Of a stretch of DNA of 64,000 nucleotides, positions 1 to 9,538 are shown piece after piece. A program made the position numbers and the translations under genes. The notes below the pieces were generated by a model, which worked only from the letters and a program-made list of their open reading frames with translations, had not been told where the DNA came from and did no database searches. This stretch comes from Planococcus sp. ISL-109 (GTDB taxonomy: Bacteria > Bacillota > Bacilli > Bacillales_A > Planococcaceae). The DNA is taken from positions 52,800 through 116,799 of the forward strand of contig NZ_JAGGPW010000001.1 in the NCBI RefSeq assembly GCF_018613655.1, in the 5' to 3' direction. Position 1 is the stretch's first letter. Each line of letters opens with the position of its first letter.

Positions 1-285
1 GGGCATGCCCTGTCTTTCGGCATTCTTTTCCTTCTGTTAGCAAAAACCATTGCCGACAACAAGAAAGCGTTCATCCTCTGCAGCCTGTTCGCCTTTTTCA
101 CGGAATTCCTCCAACTGTTCTTTGAACGCAGCGGGCGATTATCAGATGTCTTGATTGATATCGGGGGCATTTACTTGGCTTACCGATTGACTATCTATGT
201 AAAAGCGCAAGGTGGAGTGGCTGCAGTATTGTGGAAAACAGCGCAGAAAATAGCCGCAACTTTTGCGGATGAAAAATCGCGCTGA
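1..285 (+). CDS. VanZ-like membrane protein, C-terminal part (5' end outside window)
   Basis: Frame 1 is open from the first base to a TGA at 283-285, giving 94 residues. A hydrophobic segment starting GHALSFGILFLLLAK is followed by FFTEFLQLFFERSGRLSDVLIDIGG written in pieces: the E..Q.F...R...SDVLID..G pattern and the preceding His are the hallmark of the VanZ-like family of small membrane proteins (teicoplanin resistance VanZ and relatives). The function of most members is unknown. The N-terminal half lies upstream of the window. The basic tail after the last membrane segment is about 30 residues. Family assignment comes from motif recognition only. Confidence 0.7.
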   Translation, partial: GHALSFGILFLLLAKTIADNKKAFILCSLFAFFTEFLQLFFERSGRLSDVLIDIGGIYLAYRLTIYVKAQGGVAAVLWKTAQKIAATFADEKSR

Positions 286-334
286 CCGATTGAGGGGAAA
301 ATGAATCTTTCCAGAGTGATTACAGCCATTTAAT

Positions 335-406
335 AGAACCACTTGTGCCACGTTTTAGAACCACCCAGGACACAAAACAGAACCACTTGAGACATGCGAG
401 AACCAC
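335..406. repeat. Four direct repeats AGAACCAC, IS21-like terminus remnant
   Basis: The octamer AGAACCAC occurs at 335, 357, 379 and 399, that is with spacings of 22, 22 and 20 bp. Multiple short direct repeats near the ends are typical of IS21-family insertion sequences, where they serve as transposase sites. No istA or istB gene is seen next to it, so this would be a solo end or a remnant. The IS21 link is inference. Confidence 0.4.
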
Positions 407-450
407 TTCTTTCAGTTTTGTTCATTCAGAAATGATTATAACTTCACAAA

Positions 451-492
451 AGAAAGAGAGCCGACAGCGGAATTTCCGCTAGCAGCTCTCTT
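451..492 (-). terminator. Hairpin terminator near IS-like remnant
   Basis: AGAGAGC at 455-461 pairs with GCTCTCT at 485-491, with an inner perfect stem AGCGGAA/TTCCGCT at 466-480. On the minus strand it is followed by a T-rich run (TTTCTTTT). It could end minus-strand transcription from the gene at 691-1614. Confidence 0.5.
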
Positions 493-690
493 CTATGCAT
501 TCAGTGACACATTCTCCATAATTGTTGGCTCAAATCTCCGCACACGTGGCTTTTTCGTTCCACAATACTCAGGAGACGTCATTTACTTTCTCAAGGGTTG
601 TTAAGGACATTAATCCGTCAAGTCCTAGACAAATAATACCGTCAACTTTTGGACGTTTTGAAATAGCACTAACATTTCACAATACATTCC
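493..690. other. Non-coding gap, no gene recognised
   Basis: AT-rich sequence between the hairpin at 451-492 and the end of the next gene. Short open frames here lack ribosome binding sites. It may be further remnant DNA of the IS-like element, but I see no transposase motif. Confidence 0.4.
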
Positions 691-1614
691 TCATTGAACT
701 GACCGATAAGCTGGAAAAAAATCAACCCGCTTATCAATATTACTTAAATTACACAGTTCTTGATAAATTCGTTCATTCCATATTTTTCTGCCGGTACATA
801 CAGCTGCTACCAATGTTTCAATCGCCATTTTTGACTGTTTTTTTTCTTTAGGACTCCAAGCTTTTTGGAGTCCGTTTTCTTTTGCCCATAAATACAAAGC
901 ACATTTCAACAATTTGTCTGCCTCGAAATATTGATGTTTGGAGGCTGCGGTAGACCAATGGGTGTAGACAGCGTCTTCATGAACTCGACTGCAACTCATA
1001 GCCAATACTTGGTTTTTAAAGCTAAGTTCTACCACAATATAATCATCAAAAGCATTTTCATCAATAAACTCGATGTATTGTTTCACATTCGAATGCATTT
1101 GCTTATCAGTTCGATGAACAAACTTTTGAAAATAGCTAATTGCTGATTTGCCTTCAAAAACTCGATATTCCACACCTGAATCTATTGCATTCCATAGCTT
1201 ACTCAAGTCTTCTTTGCCAATCTGATCCAAAGGCTTTGTCACATCGATGCCAAAACTATCCCTCTCATACTCTACTTCATAGCATTCTAAAAAGTCTGCT
1301 GGATGTCCGAAAGGCGCATGGAACTCTACTTGTTCAGAAACGATGTGATGCTCAAGGCAATACGCTTCAAACGCTCTTGTAAAGTCGAAAATCAAATCCC
1401 ATTTTCGATCATCATTAAACCTTACTATCGCGGGACCACCAAACCCGGACGGCGACGCTAGATCATAATATGTCTCTCCATTAACTTGAACGGAAATTTC
1501 TCGTTTTTCAAAAATATGTTGGATATGACCATGCTCATTTTGAAACTCAAATACTTCGTATTGTTTAGGCGCAGGTACTTTGAGTAAATCATTATTAAGA
1601 AAAATGCTGTTCAT
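691..1614 (-). CDS. FemAB-like / GNAT-fold acyltransferase of polysaccharide loci
   Basis: 307 residues, cytoplasmic, no signal peptide. The segment TYYDLASPSGFGGPAI around residues 48-63 and the C-terminal GRKIWNERIYQE...FFPAYRS match a family of FemAB/GNAT-like proteins found beside capsule and exopolysaccharide genes, some of which transfer amino acids or acyl groups onto sugars or peptidoglycan precursors. The C-terminal half carries the GNAT-like core. It lies downstream of the polysaccharide operon on the same strand but is separated from it by the strong terminator at 1697-1730, so it likely has its own promoter in 1615-1696. Substrate unknown. Confidence 0.6.
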   Translation of the reverse strand: MNSIFLNNDLLKVPAPKQYEVFEFQNEHGHIQHIFEKREISVQVNGETYYDLASPSGFGGPAIVRFNDDRKWDLIFDFTRAFEAYCLEHHIVSEQVEFHAPFGHPADFLECYEVEYERDSFGIDVTKPLDQIGKEDLSKLWNAIDSGVEYRVFEGKSAISYFQKFVHRTDKQMHSNVKQYIEFIDENAFDDYIVVELSFKNQVLAMSCSRVHEDAVYTHWSTAASKHQYFEADKLLKCALYLWAKENGLQKAWSPKEKKQSKMAIETLVAAVCTGRKIWNERIYQELCNLSNIDKRVDFFPAYRSVQ

Positions 1615-1696
1615 TATTAATCCCCACTTCCTGCTCGAATAAATATGATATCTGCATCATATAAGCGAAAGGTTAAAACCTCGTTAAAACAGAAAA

Positions 1697-1730
1697 AAGC
1701 CACTAAATTCTCGAGAGAATTTAGTGGCTT
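1697..1730 (-). terminator. Perfect palindromic terminator of the polysaccharide operon
   Basis: A 16-bp perfect inverted repeat (AAGCCACTAAATTCTC and its complement) centred at about 1714, preceded on the plus strand by six A's, i.e. a U-tract on the minus strand. It starts 9 bp after the stop of the aminotransferase gene. Confidence 0.9.
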
Positions 1731-1738
1731 AAGTAATA

Positions 1739-2905
1739 CTATTTCGATACCGAAGCAGAGTTTTCCACTCCAAGACATTGCTGAATCTTTTGGATGACGC
1801 GAGCTTGCTGCTCTTCTGTCATGTTTGACCCTGATGGCAAGCAGAGCCCTCTTTCAAAGAGCTGTTCGCTGATAATCTCATTATCACTATGGGCATAGAA
1901 TGCACAATCAGCGAAAAGCGGCTGAAGGTGAAGCGGCTTCCACACCGGGCGCCCTTCAATATTGTCTGCAGCTAACACATCGATAATATCTCCAGGTTTG
2001 ACCGAAACTTTCTCTGGATCTAAAGTCAAAGTCGTCAGCCAACGATTTCCATAGGTATCCTTCAGCTCGGGCATGAACTCTAAACCATCGATGTCGCCAA
2101 GCGCTTCGACGTAACGATTAAATACCGCCCGTCTAGCTAGCACGCGTTCATCTAAGACTTCTAGTTGTGCACGGCCGACACCAGCGAGAATATTGCTAAG
2201 TCGATAATTATAACCTACGACACTATGCTGGTAATGGGCCGCTGGATCCCTCGCCTGTGTAGCAAGGAAACGGGCACGCTTTAAAGCTTCTATGTCGTTG
2301 GAAACGAGCATTCCGCCACCGGACGTGGTAATGATCTTGTTCCCGTTAAATGAAAAGATCCCAAACTTACCGAATGACCCGCTCGGTTTGCCTTTATAGT
2401 AAGAACCTAACGATTCCGCAGCATCTTCCACAACTGCTACACCATAGCGATCACAAACAGCCAATAATTCATCGACCATGGCAGATTGGCCGTACAAATG
2501 AACAATGATGACCGCTTTCGGCAACTTGCCATTTTGGTCGGCACCTTTCAATGCTTTTTCAAGAGCAACTGGAGACATATTCCAAGTCGTTTCTTCGGAA
2601 TCGATAAATACAGGAGTCGCTCCAGTGTAGAGAATCGGGTTAGCACTGGCAATAAACGTCAGTGTCGAACAAAATACCGTATCTTCTTTGCCCACCTCTA
2701 GAAGTTGCAATGCCAAATGAATGGCCGCTGTCCCTGAACTGGTCGCAGCAGCATCCGCTACGTGCGCGTATTCTGCTATTTCTTTTTCGAAACCATCGAC
2801 ATTAGGTCCAAGCGGAGCAATCCAGTTCGTATCAAAAGCATAATCGATATAAGATCGCTCGTTCCCACTCATATGGGGAGTCGAGAGGAAAATTCTTTCT
2901 GTCAT
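1739..2905 (-). CDS. DegT/DnrJ/EryC1-family PLP-dependent sugar aminotransferase (EpsN/PglE-like)
   Basis: 388 residues, full family length. It should transfer an amino group to a 4-keto-6-deoxy UDP-sugar using pyridoxal phosphate. FSFNGNKIITTSGGGMLV (about residues 180-197) holds the Schiff-base lysine, and VVEDAAESLGSYYKG is the conserved PLP-phosphate region. Start ATG has GGAGCG 7 bp upstream. It is the last gene of the operon, 11 bp after the acetyltransferase; together with the membrane-bound dehydratase at 10778 and the acetyltransferase at 2917 it makes the three-step set for a UDP-2,4-diacetamido-trideoxyhexose (bacillosamine-type sugar). B. subtilis EpsN is the closest named relative. 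Confidence 0.85.
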   Translation of the reverse strand: MTERIFLSTPHMSGNERSYIDYAFDTNWIAPLGPNVDGFEKEIAEYAHVADAAATSSGTAAIHLALQLLEVGKEDTVFCSTLTFIASANPILYTGATPVFIDSEETTWNMSPVALEKALKGADQNGKLPKAVIIVHLYGQSAMVDELLAVCDRYGVAVVEDAAESLGSYYKGKPSGSFGKFGIFSFNGNKIITTSGGGMLVSNDIEALKRARFLATQARDPAAHYQHSVVGYNYRLSNILAGVGRAQLEVLDERVLARRAVFNRYVEALGDIDGLEFMPELKDTYGNRWLTTLTLDPEKVSVKPGDIIDVLAADNIEGRPVWKPLHLQPLFADCAFYAHSDNEIISEQLFERGLCLPSGSNMTEEQQARVIQKIQQCLGVENSASVSK

Positions 2906-2916
2906 AAGTATCGCTC

Positions 2917-3573
2917 CTAAACTTTCCGATTGGCAGTGCTCAACGTCTGCTCGGCTGTCTTAATGACTCGTGCCGGAACACCGACAGCAGTCGACTGTTC
3001 TTTAATATCATCGATTACTACGGACCCAGCACCGATCGTACTCCATGCGCCGATTGTCTTTGTCGGAATAACAGTAGCGCCTGCTCCAATATGAACGCCT
3101 TCTCCAACTGTCACTCCTCCAGTGATCATGGCCCCCGGAGAAACATGAGCATAATCACCAATGAAACAATCATGTTCAATAACAAGACGTGTATTCAAAA
3201 TGACGTGTGCCCCGATTTTCGCAGCAGCGTTCACAATGACTCCAGGCATCACAACCGTTCCAAGTCCAAGCTTTGCACTCGGGCTTACCAGCGCATCTTT
3301 ATGAATGATGGTTGCGTAATGTTCATCAGATAAGTTCAACTTATCGACAATTTTACGCCGGATGGCATTTGCGCCAATTGCAACAATAACTTTAGCTTGT
3401 TCCTGCTCGATTAACTGGTGAACAGAAGAACTCGGCCCGTACCAACAATCTTCCTTTTTATCTAGCTCTTTATATTTATCATCAAGCCTGGCAACTACTG
3501 TATCTCCATTAGAAATAACGTTATCTGCAATAACTCTTGCATGCCCACTATCTCCGATTAATATCACTTTCAC
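2917..3573 (-). CDS. NeuD/PglD-type sugar O/N-acetyltransferase (EpsM-like)
   Basis: 218 residues. N-terminal Rossmann-like part (MKVILIGDSGHARVIADN) followed from about residue 90 by a left-handed beta-helix with hexapeptide repeats (IGAHVILNTRLVIEHDCFIG), including the catalytic-type HDCFIGDYAHVSPG region typical of PglD, where the His acts as base. It would acetylate the 4-amino sugar made by the neighbouring aminotransferase with acetyl-CoA. Start codon is GTG with AGGAGG 8 bp upstream. One base separates its start from the end of the sugar transferase gene upstream, so the two are translationally close. Confidence 0.85.
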   Translation of the reverse strand: MKVILIGDSGHARVIADNVISNGDTVVARLDDKYKELDKKEDCWYGPSSSVHQLIEQEQAKVIVAIGANAIRRKIVDKLNLSDEHYATIIHKDALVSPSAKLGLGTVVMPGVIVNAAAKIGAHVILNTRLVIEHDCFIGDYAHVSPGAMITGGVTVGEGVHIGAGATVIPTKTIGAWSTIGAGSVVIDDIKEQSTAVGVPARVIKTAEQTLSTANRKV

Positions 3574-3574
3574 A

Positions 3575-4180
3575 TTACGACCTCCTGGATGCCGAATTAC
3601 CTTTAAATTTTGTCACCGTCGCCTGGCCATCTTGTGAGATTCCTTCAGACTTGAATACCTTCATCACCGTCATAAATAGAATTTTAATATCCAGCCAAAA
3701 CGACCGATTTTCCACATACCAAACGTCGTAATCAAATTTCTGTTCCCATGAAATAGCATTTCGCCCATTCACTTGTGCCCAACCGGTAATGCCGGGCCGC
3801 ACATCATGGCGCTTCTTCTGCCTTTCATCATACAGACCCAAATACTCCATTAATAGAGGCCGTGGTCCCACAAAACTCATATCGCCTTTCAGGACATTCC
3901 ACAGCTGCGGCAGTTCGTCTAAACTGAACTTCCGCATTAGCTTTCCAAATGAAGTTAGGCGAATATCATCGGATAATAAGTCACCATTGTCATCACACTC
4001 ATCTGTCATGGAACGGAGCTTATATACATGAAAGGGTTGTTCATTGAATCCAGGCCTCGGCTGTTTGAATACTACAGGGGAACCGATTTTCCAACGGATT
4101 AACAATGCAGTTAACAAGATTACAGGGGAGAGGATTATTAATGCTATTAAGCTAACGGTAAAATCAAACAGTCTTTTCAT
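3575..4180 (-). CDS. Initiating sugar-phosphate transferase (bacterial sugar transferase, EpsL/PglC-like)
   Basis: About 201 residues from the ATG at 4180 (a TTG 9 bp upstream is also in frame but has poor spacing to AGAAG). One N-terminal hydrophobic segment is followed by the conserved phosphoglycosyltransferase core: [20 protein letters not shown], then [21 protein letters not shown] and [13 protein letters not shown]. This family moves a sugar 1-phosphate from UDP-sugar to undecaprenyl phosphate, the first membrane step of polymer repeat assembly. The small PglC-like size suggests a diacetamido sugar acceptor, in line with the neighbours. Its start overlaps the end of the glycosyltransferase gene. 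Confidence 0.9.
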   Translation of the reverse strand: MKRLFDFTVSLIALIILSPVILLTALLIRWKIGSPVVFKQPRPGFNEQPFHVYKLRSMTDECDDNGDLLSDDIRLTSFGKLMRKFSLDELPQLWNVLKGDMSFVGPRPLLMEYLGLYDERQKKRHDVRPGITGWAQVNGRNAISWEQKFDYDVWYVENRSFWLDIKILFMTVMKVFKSEGISQDGQATVTKFKGNSASRRS

Positions 4181-5351
4181 AGGTACCAACTTCTTTTGTT
4201 AAAGTATCGAAAAGCTCGAGCTGTTTTGCCAATACCTTTTGCTCATCAAATAGTTCTTCTGCAATTTTTCTGCTTTCAATTGAATATGAATGGCGCATAC
4301 TTTCATCTTGAGATAACATTTTCATCGATTCATAGAGCTCTTCAGTATTTTCTTTTTCAAAGAGAAATCCATTTCTGTTTGGAAATACTTCTTCTCTACA
4401 GCCTCTGATATTGGAAGCAATGATAGGCAAATTCATCCCCATCGCTTCAATAATGGATCTTGGCAAGCCTTCACGGTGAGAAGGAAGAACAAAAACATCA
4501 CTGATTGATAATAATTCCGGCGTATCATTCCGGAAACCTAATTGAATAACACCCTGTGAAGTTAAAAGAGTCTGGAGCTCTGCAAAACTCTCCTGATCTC
4601 TTTCACTATCCAACAATCCGCCAATAAGCACTAGTTTTACATTCGGATCTTCTTGACGGAGTTTATTAAATGCTTGAAGAAGTTCAAAGACGCCTTTTTC
4701 CTTCACTAAACGCCCAATGAATGTAAAGACGACATCATTCTCTTCAATTTCAACTTCTTTTCGTAAAGTAGGTGTCGTTACCATATCTCGATTAAACTTC
4801 GACCAAATATCAACACCATTACTCAAATGAATAGTTTTTTCTTTTGGAGAAAACCGGTCATTAATGGCCAGTTGATAATCTTCAATACTTTGCAATAGTA
4901 ACCAATCTGTCATCCATTTTGCTGCATATTTTTCAATTCCATAAAATACCTTATAAACTTTTGGTGACATATCGTCGTGGAAGTAAAATCCATGAGCTGT
5001 GTAAATCACATTCTTTTGCCCAGCCAGTTTAGCAGCAACTCGTGCCAGTAAAGCAGCAACCGGCGTATGGACGTGCACAATATCGTATTGTTCTTTTTTC
5101 AACAGCGAAACAAATGCACCTATTGTTTTCAGGTTAGAAAATGGTGATATTTTCCGTTCAATTGGCATATTAATCATGTGGAGGCCTTCTTCTCTAAGCT
5201 GCGTGAAGAGTCCTGTATCGGCGCATGCGTTATGAACTTCATACCCTTGCGCCATACTCTCCTTAATGAGCGGCTTCAGCAAACGATCTACAGAAAAGTC
5301 GATTGCACAGACTTGAAGTATTTTAACGGGTTGGTTGTTTACAGTCTCCAT
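4164..5351 (-). CDS. GT4-type glycosyltransferase
   Basis: 395 residues with the GT-B two-domain layout: N-terminal acceptor half ([37 protein letters not shown]) and a C-terminal donor half with [18 protein letters not shown] and the E-x7-E motif in [19 protein letters not shown]. It adds one sugar to the lipid-linked repeat unit at the cytoplasmic membrane face. Only one classical glycosyltransferase is present in the operon, so the repeat unit is either short or uses the second glycosyltransferase at 19637. Overlaps the dehydrogenase gene upstream by 13 bp. Confidence 0.85.
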   Translation of the reverse strand: METVNNQPVKILQVCAIDFSVDRLLKPLIKESMAQGYEVHNACADTGLFTQLREEGLHMINMPIERKISPFSNLKTIGAFVSLLKKEQYDIVHVHTPVAALLARVAAKLAGQKNVIYTAHGFYFHDDMSPKVYKVFYGIEKYAAKWMTDWLLLQSIEDYQLAINDRFSPKEKTIHLSNGVDIWSKFNRDMVTTPTLRKEVEIEENDVVFTFIGRLVKEKGVFELLQAFNKLRQEDPNVKLVLIGGLLDSERDQESFAELQTLLTSQGVIQLGFRNDTPELLSISDVFVLPSHREGLPRSIIEAMGMNLPIIASNIRGCREEVFPNRNGFLFEKENTEELYESMKMLSQDESMRHSYSIESRKIAEELFDEQKVLAKQLELFDTLTKEVGTYEKTV

Positions 5352-6619
5352 AATTCCAACTCTGCTGGTTTTTCTTCTTTTGAAAGAACACTCTTAATAT
5401 CAACCACAATTCCGCCTTTATCTTTCAAAAGCGACTGCATGCCATCCCAGCCTTTAGCCACATATTCTCTATGAGGGACTGCAAAAATCACTGCATCTGC
5501 TTTTTCCAACTCGTTAAACGGAATTAAGTCAATTCCGTATTCACGAACAGCATCTATCGAGCTTGCTTCTGCATCAGTTACTTGAATGTCTATATCATAT
5601 TCTTGCAACTCGCGGATAACGTCAATTACTTTCGAGTTTCGAAGATCTGGCACGTTTTCTTTAAAAGTAAGACCAAGCACAGTTACTTTAGAGCCTTGCA
5701 CGCCAGCCCCTTTTTTAATGAGTTTCTTCACTAAAGTACTTGCGATGAAGTTGCCTAAATTGTCGTTCACGCGACGCCCTGACAAAATCACTTCCGGCTG
5801 ATAACCAACTGCTTGTGCTTTATGAGTTAAGTAGTAAGGATCTACACCGATACAATGACCTCCAACAAGACCAGGAGAGAACTTCAGGAAGTTCCATTTT
5901 GTACCTGCTGCAGCCAATACTTCTGTAGTATCAATATCTAAACGATCAAAAATCAACGCTAATTCATTCATTAAAGCAATGTTTACATCACGCTGTGTGT
6001 TTTCGATGACTTTTGCTGCTTCAGCCACCTTAATCGAACTTGCTTTATGAACACCTGCTTTTACTACACTCGCATACGTATCAGCAACAATCTCTAGAAT
6101 TTCTGGAGTCTGACCAGCAACCACTTTCGTAATCGTAGTGAAAGTATGTTCTTTATCACCTGGGTTGATTCGTTCTGGCGAGTAGCCGACAAAGAAATCT
6201 TCGCCGTATGTGAGTCCAGAGAATTTCTCTAGAACTGGGACACACACTTCCTCAGTGGCGCCAGGATAGACAGTCGATTCATAAACGACAATCGTTCCTT
6301 TTGATAAGTGCTTACCTACGGTTTCAGATGCTTTTACAAGCGGTGTCAAGTCCGGTTGATTGTGTTCATTTATCGGGGTTGGCACAGCGACGATCAAAAA
6401 GTCTGCTTCTGAGAGCTTGCTGCCATCAGCGGTAAAGTCGATATTCGACGATTGCAATTCTTCATCCGTCACTTCATTTGTATAGTCTGTGCCGGATATT
6501 AACGACGCAATTCGGTTTTCGTTTATATCAAAGCCAATAATATGATGTTCTTTTCCAAAAGCCACTGCTACTGGTAGTCCTACATAACCTAAACCTACTA
6601 AACCAATTTTTCTATCCAT
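5339..6619 (-). CDS. UDP-N-acetylhexosamine/UDP-glucose 6-dehydrogenase (TviB/WecC type)
   Basis: 426 residues. N-terminal NAD site GLGYVGLPVAVAFG, YESTVYPGATEE in the middle, catalytic Cys in GGHCIGVDPYYL (about residue 260) and a C-terminal UDP-binding domain with LGLTFKENVPDLRNSKV. Oxidises C6 of a UDP-sugar to a uronic acid. The overall pattern is nearest to TviB-like enzymes that use UDP-GlcNAc or UDP-GalNAc, but substrate cannot be fixed by eye. Stop of the epimerase gene and start of this gene share base 6619. The pair would give UDP-uronic acids for an acidic polymer. Confidence 0.9.
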   Translation of the reverse strand: MDRKIGLVGLGYVGLPVAVAFGKEHHIIGFDINENRIASLISGTDYTNEVTDEELQSSNIDFTADGSKLSEADFLIVAVPTPINEHNQPDLTPLVKASETVGKHLSKGTIVVYESTVYPGATEEVCVPVLEKFSGLTYGEDFFVGYSPERINPGDKEHTFTTITKVVAGQTPEILEIVADTYASVVKAGVHKASSIKVAEAAKVIENTQRDVNIALMNELALIFDRLDIDTTEVLAAAGTKWNFLKFSPGLVGGHCIGVDPYYLTHKAQAVGYQPEVILSGRRVNDNLGNFIASTLVKKLIKKGAGVQGSKVTVLGLTFKENVPDLRNSKVIDVIRELQEYDIDIQVTDAEASSIDAVREYGIDLIPFNELEKADAVIFAVPHREYVAKGWDGMQSLLKDKGGIVVDIKSVLSKEEKPAELELWRL

Positions 6620-7629
6620 TATAATTTCACTCCATAATAGTCGACATACCAGTCGACGAATTTACCGACACCATCTTTAATGTTTGTTTGTGGTTGAAAG
6701 TCGATATCTCTAAACAAATCTTCAACGTTTGCATATGTTGCTGGGACATCCCCTGCTTGCAACGGCATATAATTTTTAATTGCTTCTTTACCTGTTTTTT
6801 CTTCAATTGCTTCAATAAAGTCCATCAATTTCACAGGGCTGTTATTGCCAATATTATAGATTTTGTATGGAGCATAGCTAGTTCCTGGATCTGGAGTCTC
6901 GCCGGTCCATTCTGGGTTTGGCTGTGCTGGTTTATCGATCAACCGTGAAATGGCTTCAACAATATCATCTACATACGTAAAGTCGCGCATCATTTCTCCA
7001 TTATTGAATACATCGATTGGCTTGCCTTCAAGGATGTTTTTAGTGAACATAAATAATGCCATATCAGGGCGTCCCCATGGGCCATAAACCGTAAAGAACC
7101 TGAGTCCTGTCGTTGGAATATTATAAAGGCTGCTATATGTATGTGCCATCAATTCATTTGCTTTTTTTGTAGCTGCATACAGGCTTAATGGATGATCAAT
7201 ATTGTCATGGACTGAAAACGGTAAAGATGTGTTGGCACCGTAAACTGAGCTTGAAGAAGCATAAATTAAATGCTTTACATCATTATGTCTGCATGACTCG
7301 AGAATGTTCGTAAACCCAACAATATTAGAATCGATATATGCTCTAGGATTTTCTAAGCTATACCGTACTCCTGCTTGAGCAGCTAAATTCACGACTACTT
7401 CTGGCGCTTCTTCGTTAAAAATCTTTTCAATTTCATTAGTGTTCTCTAAATCTACTTTGTAGAATTTAAAGTTATCTCCCTCAACTAAATCTAGTCGAGA
7501 TTCTTTCAAAGAAACTGAATAATAATCATTCAAGTTATCAATTCCCACTATAGAATGGTCTAGTTTCAATAATTTCCTTGCTAATGTCGATCCAATAAAT
7601 CCTGCAGTTCCTGTAATTAAAATCTTCAT
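6619..7629 (-). CDS. NAD-dependent UDP-uronate/UDP-hexosamine 4-epimerase (CapI/WbpP-like)
   Basis: 336 residues, extended SDR fold. Nucleotide site GTAGFIGS at residues 7-14, catalytic Ser/Tyr region SSSSVYGAN and YAATK, and [15 protein letters not shown] typical of the UDP-glucuronate 4-epimerase group. The substrate is probably the product or precursor of the adjacent dehydrogenase. AGGAGG lies 6 bp before the ATG. Base composition here is already lower in GC than in the regulator genes at 13-15 kb. Confidence 0.88.
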   Translation of the reverse strand: MKILITGTAGFIGSTLARKLLKLDHSIVGIDNLNDYYSVSLKESRLDLVEGDNFKFYKVDLENTNEIEKIFNEEAPEVVVNLAAQAGVRYSLENPRAYIDSNIVGFTNILESCRHNDVKHLIYASSSSVYGANTSLPFSVHDNIDHPLSLYAATKKANELMAHTYSSLYNIPTTGLRFFTVYGPWGRPDMALFMFTKNILEGKPIDVFNNGEMMRDFTYVDDIVEAISRLIDKPAQPNPEWTGETPDPGTSYAPYKIYNIGNNSPVKLMDFIEAIEEKTGKEAIKNYMPLQAGDVPATYANVEDLFRDIDFQPQTNIKDGVGKFVDWYVDYYGVKL

Positions 7630-7653
7630 ATTTTCCTCCTAAAATCGCACACT

Positions 7654-8913
7654 TTACATTTTTTTTGAATTTAATTTGTTTTTGGTTGTTGTACTTACAT
7701 GATTTGAAAGAACAACCCAGCTAACGATAAACAAAGGTAATAGCTTTGTTCTATGTCTAATAGCAGTACCTGCATTTCCTGTACCATAAGCAAAGATAAA
7801 AACGCTTGTAATCAATAATATGAAAAACATTATTTTATATTTTTTACTTAGGGAGCTTTTTAAAAACCCATTGATAATAAGGATAATCAACAAAAAATAA
7901 ATTAGTGAATCAACACCAAAACTGATTATATCTCCTATTCCTCGCCAATCCATTGGCAGAGGAGAAAGAAGGAAATATATTATCTTAAGTGGTGTGAGTA
8001 AAAAAACTAACCAGCTGTTCAAGTAGTTAAAACTTTGTAAATAAGCTGAATTTCCTTCGTTAGCTAAATTCACGCTATCAATACCACTTTCTTGAATTGT
8101 TAAAAACTTCGATAAAAACATATTTTCATTTGTAAGAAGTATGGTTGTTAAACTAAGTATGAGAAGCAAATAAAAGAATAGTTTTTTCAAGTCGATTTTC
8201 TTTTGGTTTAATACAACAATCAATAAGTATGAAATTAATATCCCTATCATTCCAGCATGAAAAAGCATTGCTAACAAAGAAAACATTACTGCTAATAAGA
8301 GAGACTTATTTTTTTCTTCTTTGTACCATAAAATAAAATAGTAAAGAGATAGAGTCAACGAGAATATAATCCATGATTCTCTTAACAAAACACTTGTCAT
8401 AAATATTAAATTAGGGAAAAATGTAAATAATGAAAGTGCTAAGGCCATATGCTTACTAGAAACGGAAAATAGCTGCAATGTTTTCATCAGATAGTAAGAA
8501 GAGAAAACCCATAAAATAACATTAATGAATTGAGCCAAAATTCTCTCGTTCCCAAAAAAATAATAGAAAGCTGATAAAAAGGAAACGTAAAAGGTTCTAC
8601 CTTCAGATAATGGCATATTTCCTTTAGAAATCTCAAGTGAGGTGTTATGAAAATATTCAGTATCTGTTCCACTACCAAATATGCTAATTGACGGGATAAA
8701 TATATCAATTAATAGTATAATCACTCTTATTAAAAAACCAAAATAAATTATAAGAAATAACTTACCATTAAATTTTATTAATATGTAAATTGACATTATG
8801 ATAATAAATATTCCTAGAAGGCTTAAACTATAATAGATAGAATTATTTACAAATCCTTTAAGAATAAAAGTAATTAGTGCTTGGAGAAAAATAACTGCGG
8901 CTATAATATACAT
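7654..8913 (-). CDS. Wzy-like polysaccharide polymerase, polytopic membrane protein
   Basis: 419 residues with about ten or more hydrophobic segments (for example FILKGFVNNSIYYSLSLLGI, LFIVSWVVLSNHVS) and a large periplasmic-side type loop near residues 265-300. No sequence motif is decisive; the call rests on topology, position between flippase/acetyltransferase and sugar enzymes, and absence of any other polymerase in the operon. Codon usage and AT content are far more AT-rich than the flanking genes. A start ATG follows GAGGAG at good spacing. Alternative: an EpsG-like or O-antigen ligase-like protein. Confidence 0.65.
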   Translation of the reverse strand: MYIIAAVIFLQALITFILKGFVNNSIYYSLSLLGIFIIIMSIYILIKFNGKLFLIIYFGFLIRVIILLIDIFIPSISIFGSGTDTEYFHNTSLEISKGNMPLSEGRTFYVSFLSAFYYFFGNERILAQFINVILWVFSSYYLMKTLQLFSVSSKHMALALSLFTFFPNLIFMTSVLLRESWIIFSLTLSLYYFILWYKEEKNKSLLLAVMFSLLAMLFHAGMIGILISYLLIVVLNQKKIDLKKLFFYLLLILSLTTILLTNENMFLSKFLTIQESGIDSVNLANEGNSAYLQSFNYLNSWLVFLLTPLKIIYFLLSPLPMDWRGIGDIISFGVDSLIYFLLIILIINGFLKSSLSKKYKIMFFILLITSVFIFAYGTGNAGTAIRHRTKLLPLFIVSWVVLSNHVSTTTKNKLNSKKM

Positions 8914-8970
8914 TTACGAGACTCCTCTTAAATTTTCTAAACGCTAGTTATTTTCATTTTTAAGAATAAA

Positions 8971-9525
8971 TTAATCTATTTCTTTTATTTTCTTAATAGG
9001 TACTCCTGCAACAATTGTATTTGCATCGACATCTTTATTAACGATTGAGCCAGCAGCTATAATCGACCTACTACCAATTGTTGTTCCATTAAGAACTCTA
9101 ACTCCACAGCCAATCCATACATCTTCATTAATCAATACTGGATTAAAGGTGACTTCATTATACTTTATGGGTAAAGTTATATCATTCCAATTATGTGATG
9201 AGGTTAGAATACTTGCGTTATGTGCAATAGATACATTGTTATTAATTGTTAATCCACCCTTAGCTTCAATATAAGAAAAGTCATGAATACTTATATTATC
9301 TCCTAAATTTAAGTGCTCAAAGTTTTTTATAGTTACAAACTTTCCTATATATACATTTTCTCCGCAGCTATTTGCCAGCGATTTAATTAAACAATACCGT
9401 AACGCTATATTGATAGATCCACTAAAAACACTAGAAATATCCCAAAAAAACAATAGCAATTTCTTAGGTAATATTCCTATTATTTTACTAAATATCAAAA
9501 GCCCAGTTTTATATTTCTTATACAA
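8971..9525 (-). CDS. Hexapeptide-repeat acetyltransferase (serine/maltose O-acetyltransferase type)
   Basis: 184 residues, left-handed beta-helix with NISIHDFSYIEAKGGLTI, VSIAHNASILTSSHNW (catalytic-type His) and VWIGCGVRVLNGTTIGSRSI, ending in the IIAAGSIVNKDVDANTIVAGVP signature of LbH O-acetyltransferases. Predicted to acetylate a sugar of the repeat unit with acetyl-CoA. TTG start at 9523-9525 with GAGGTG upstream. Part of the AT-rich inner cassette. Confidence 0.85.
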   Translation of the reverse strand: MYKKYKTGLLIFSKIIGILPKKLLLFFWDISSVFSGSINIALRYCLIKSLANSCGENVYIGKFVTIKNFEHLNLGDNISIHDFSYIEAKGGLTINNNVSIAHNASILTSSHNWNDITLPIKYNEVTFNPVLINEDVWIGCGVRVLNGTTIGSRSIIAAGSIVNKDVDANTIVAGVPIKKIKEID

Positions 9526-9538
9526 AAAATCACCTCAT

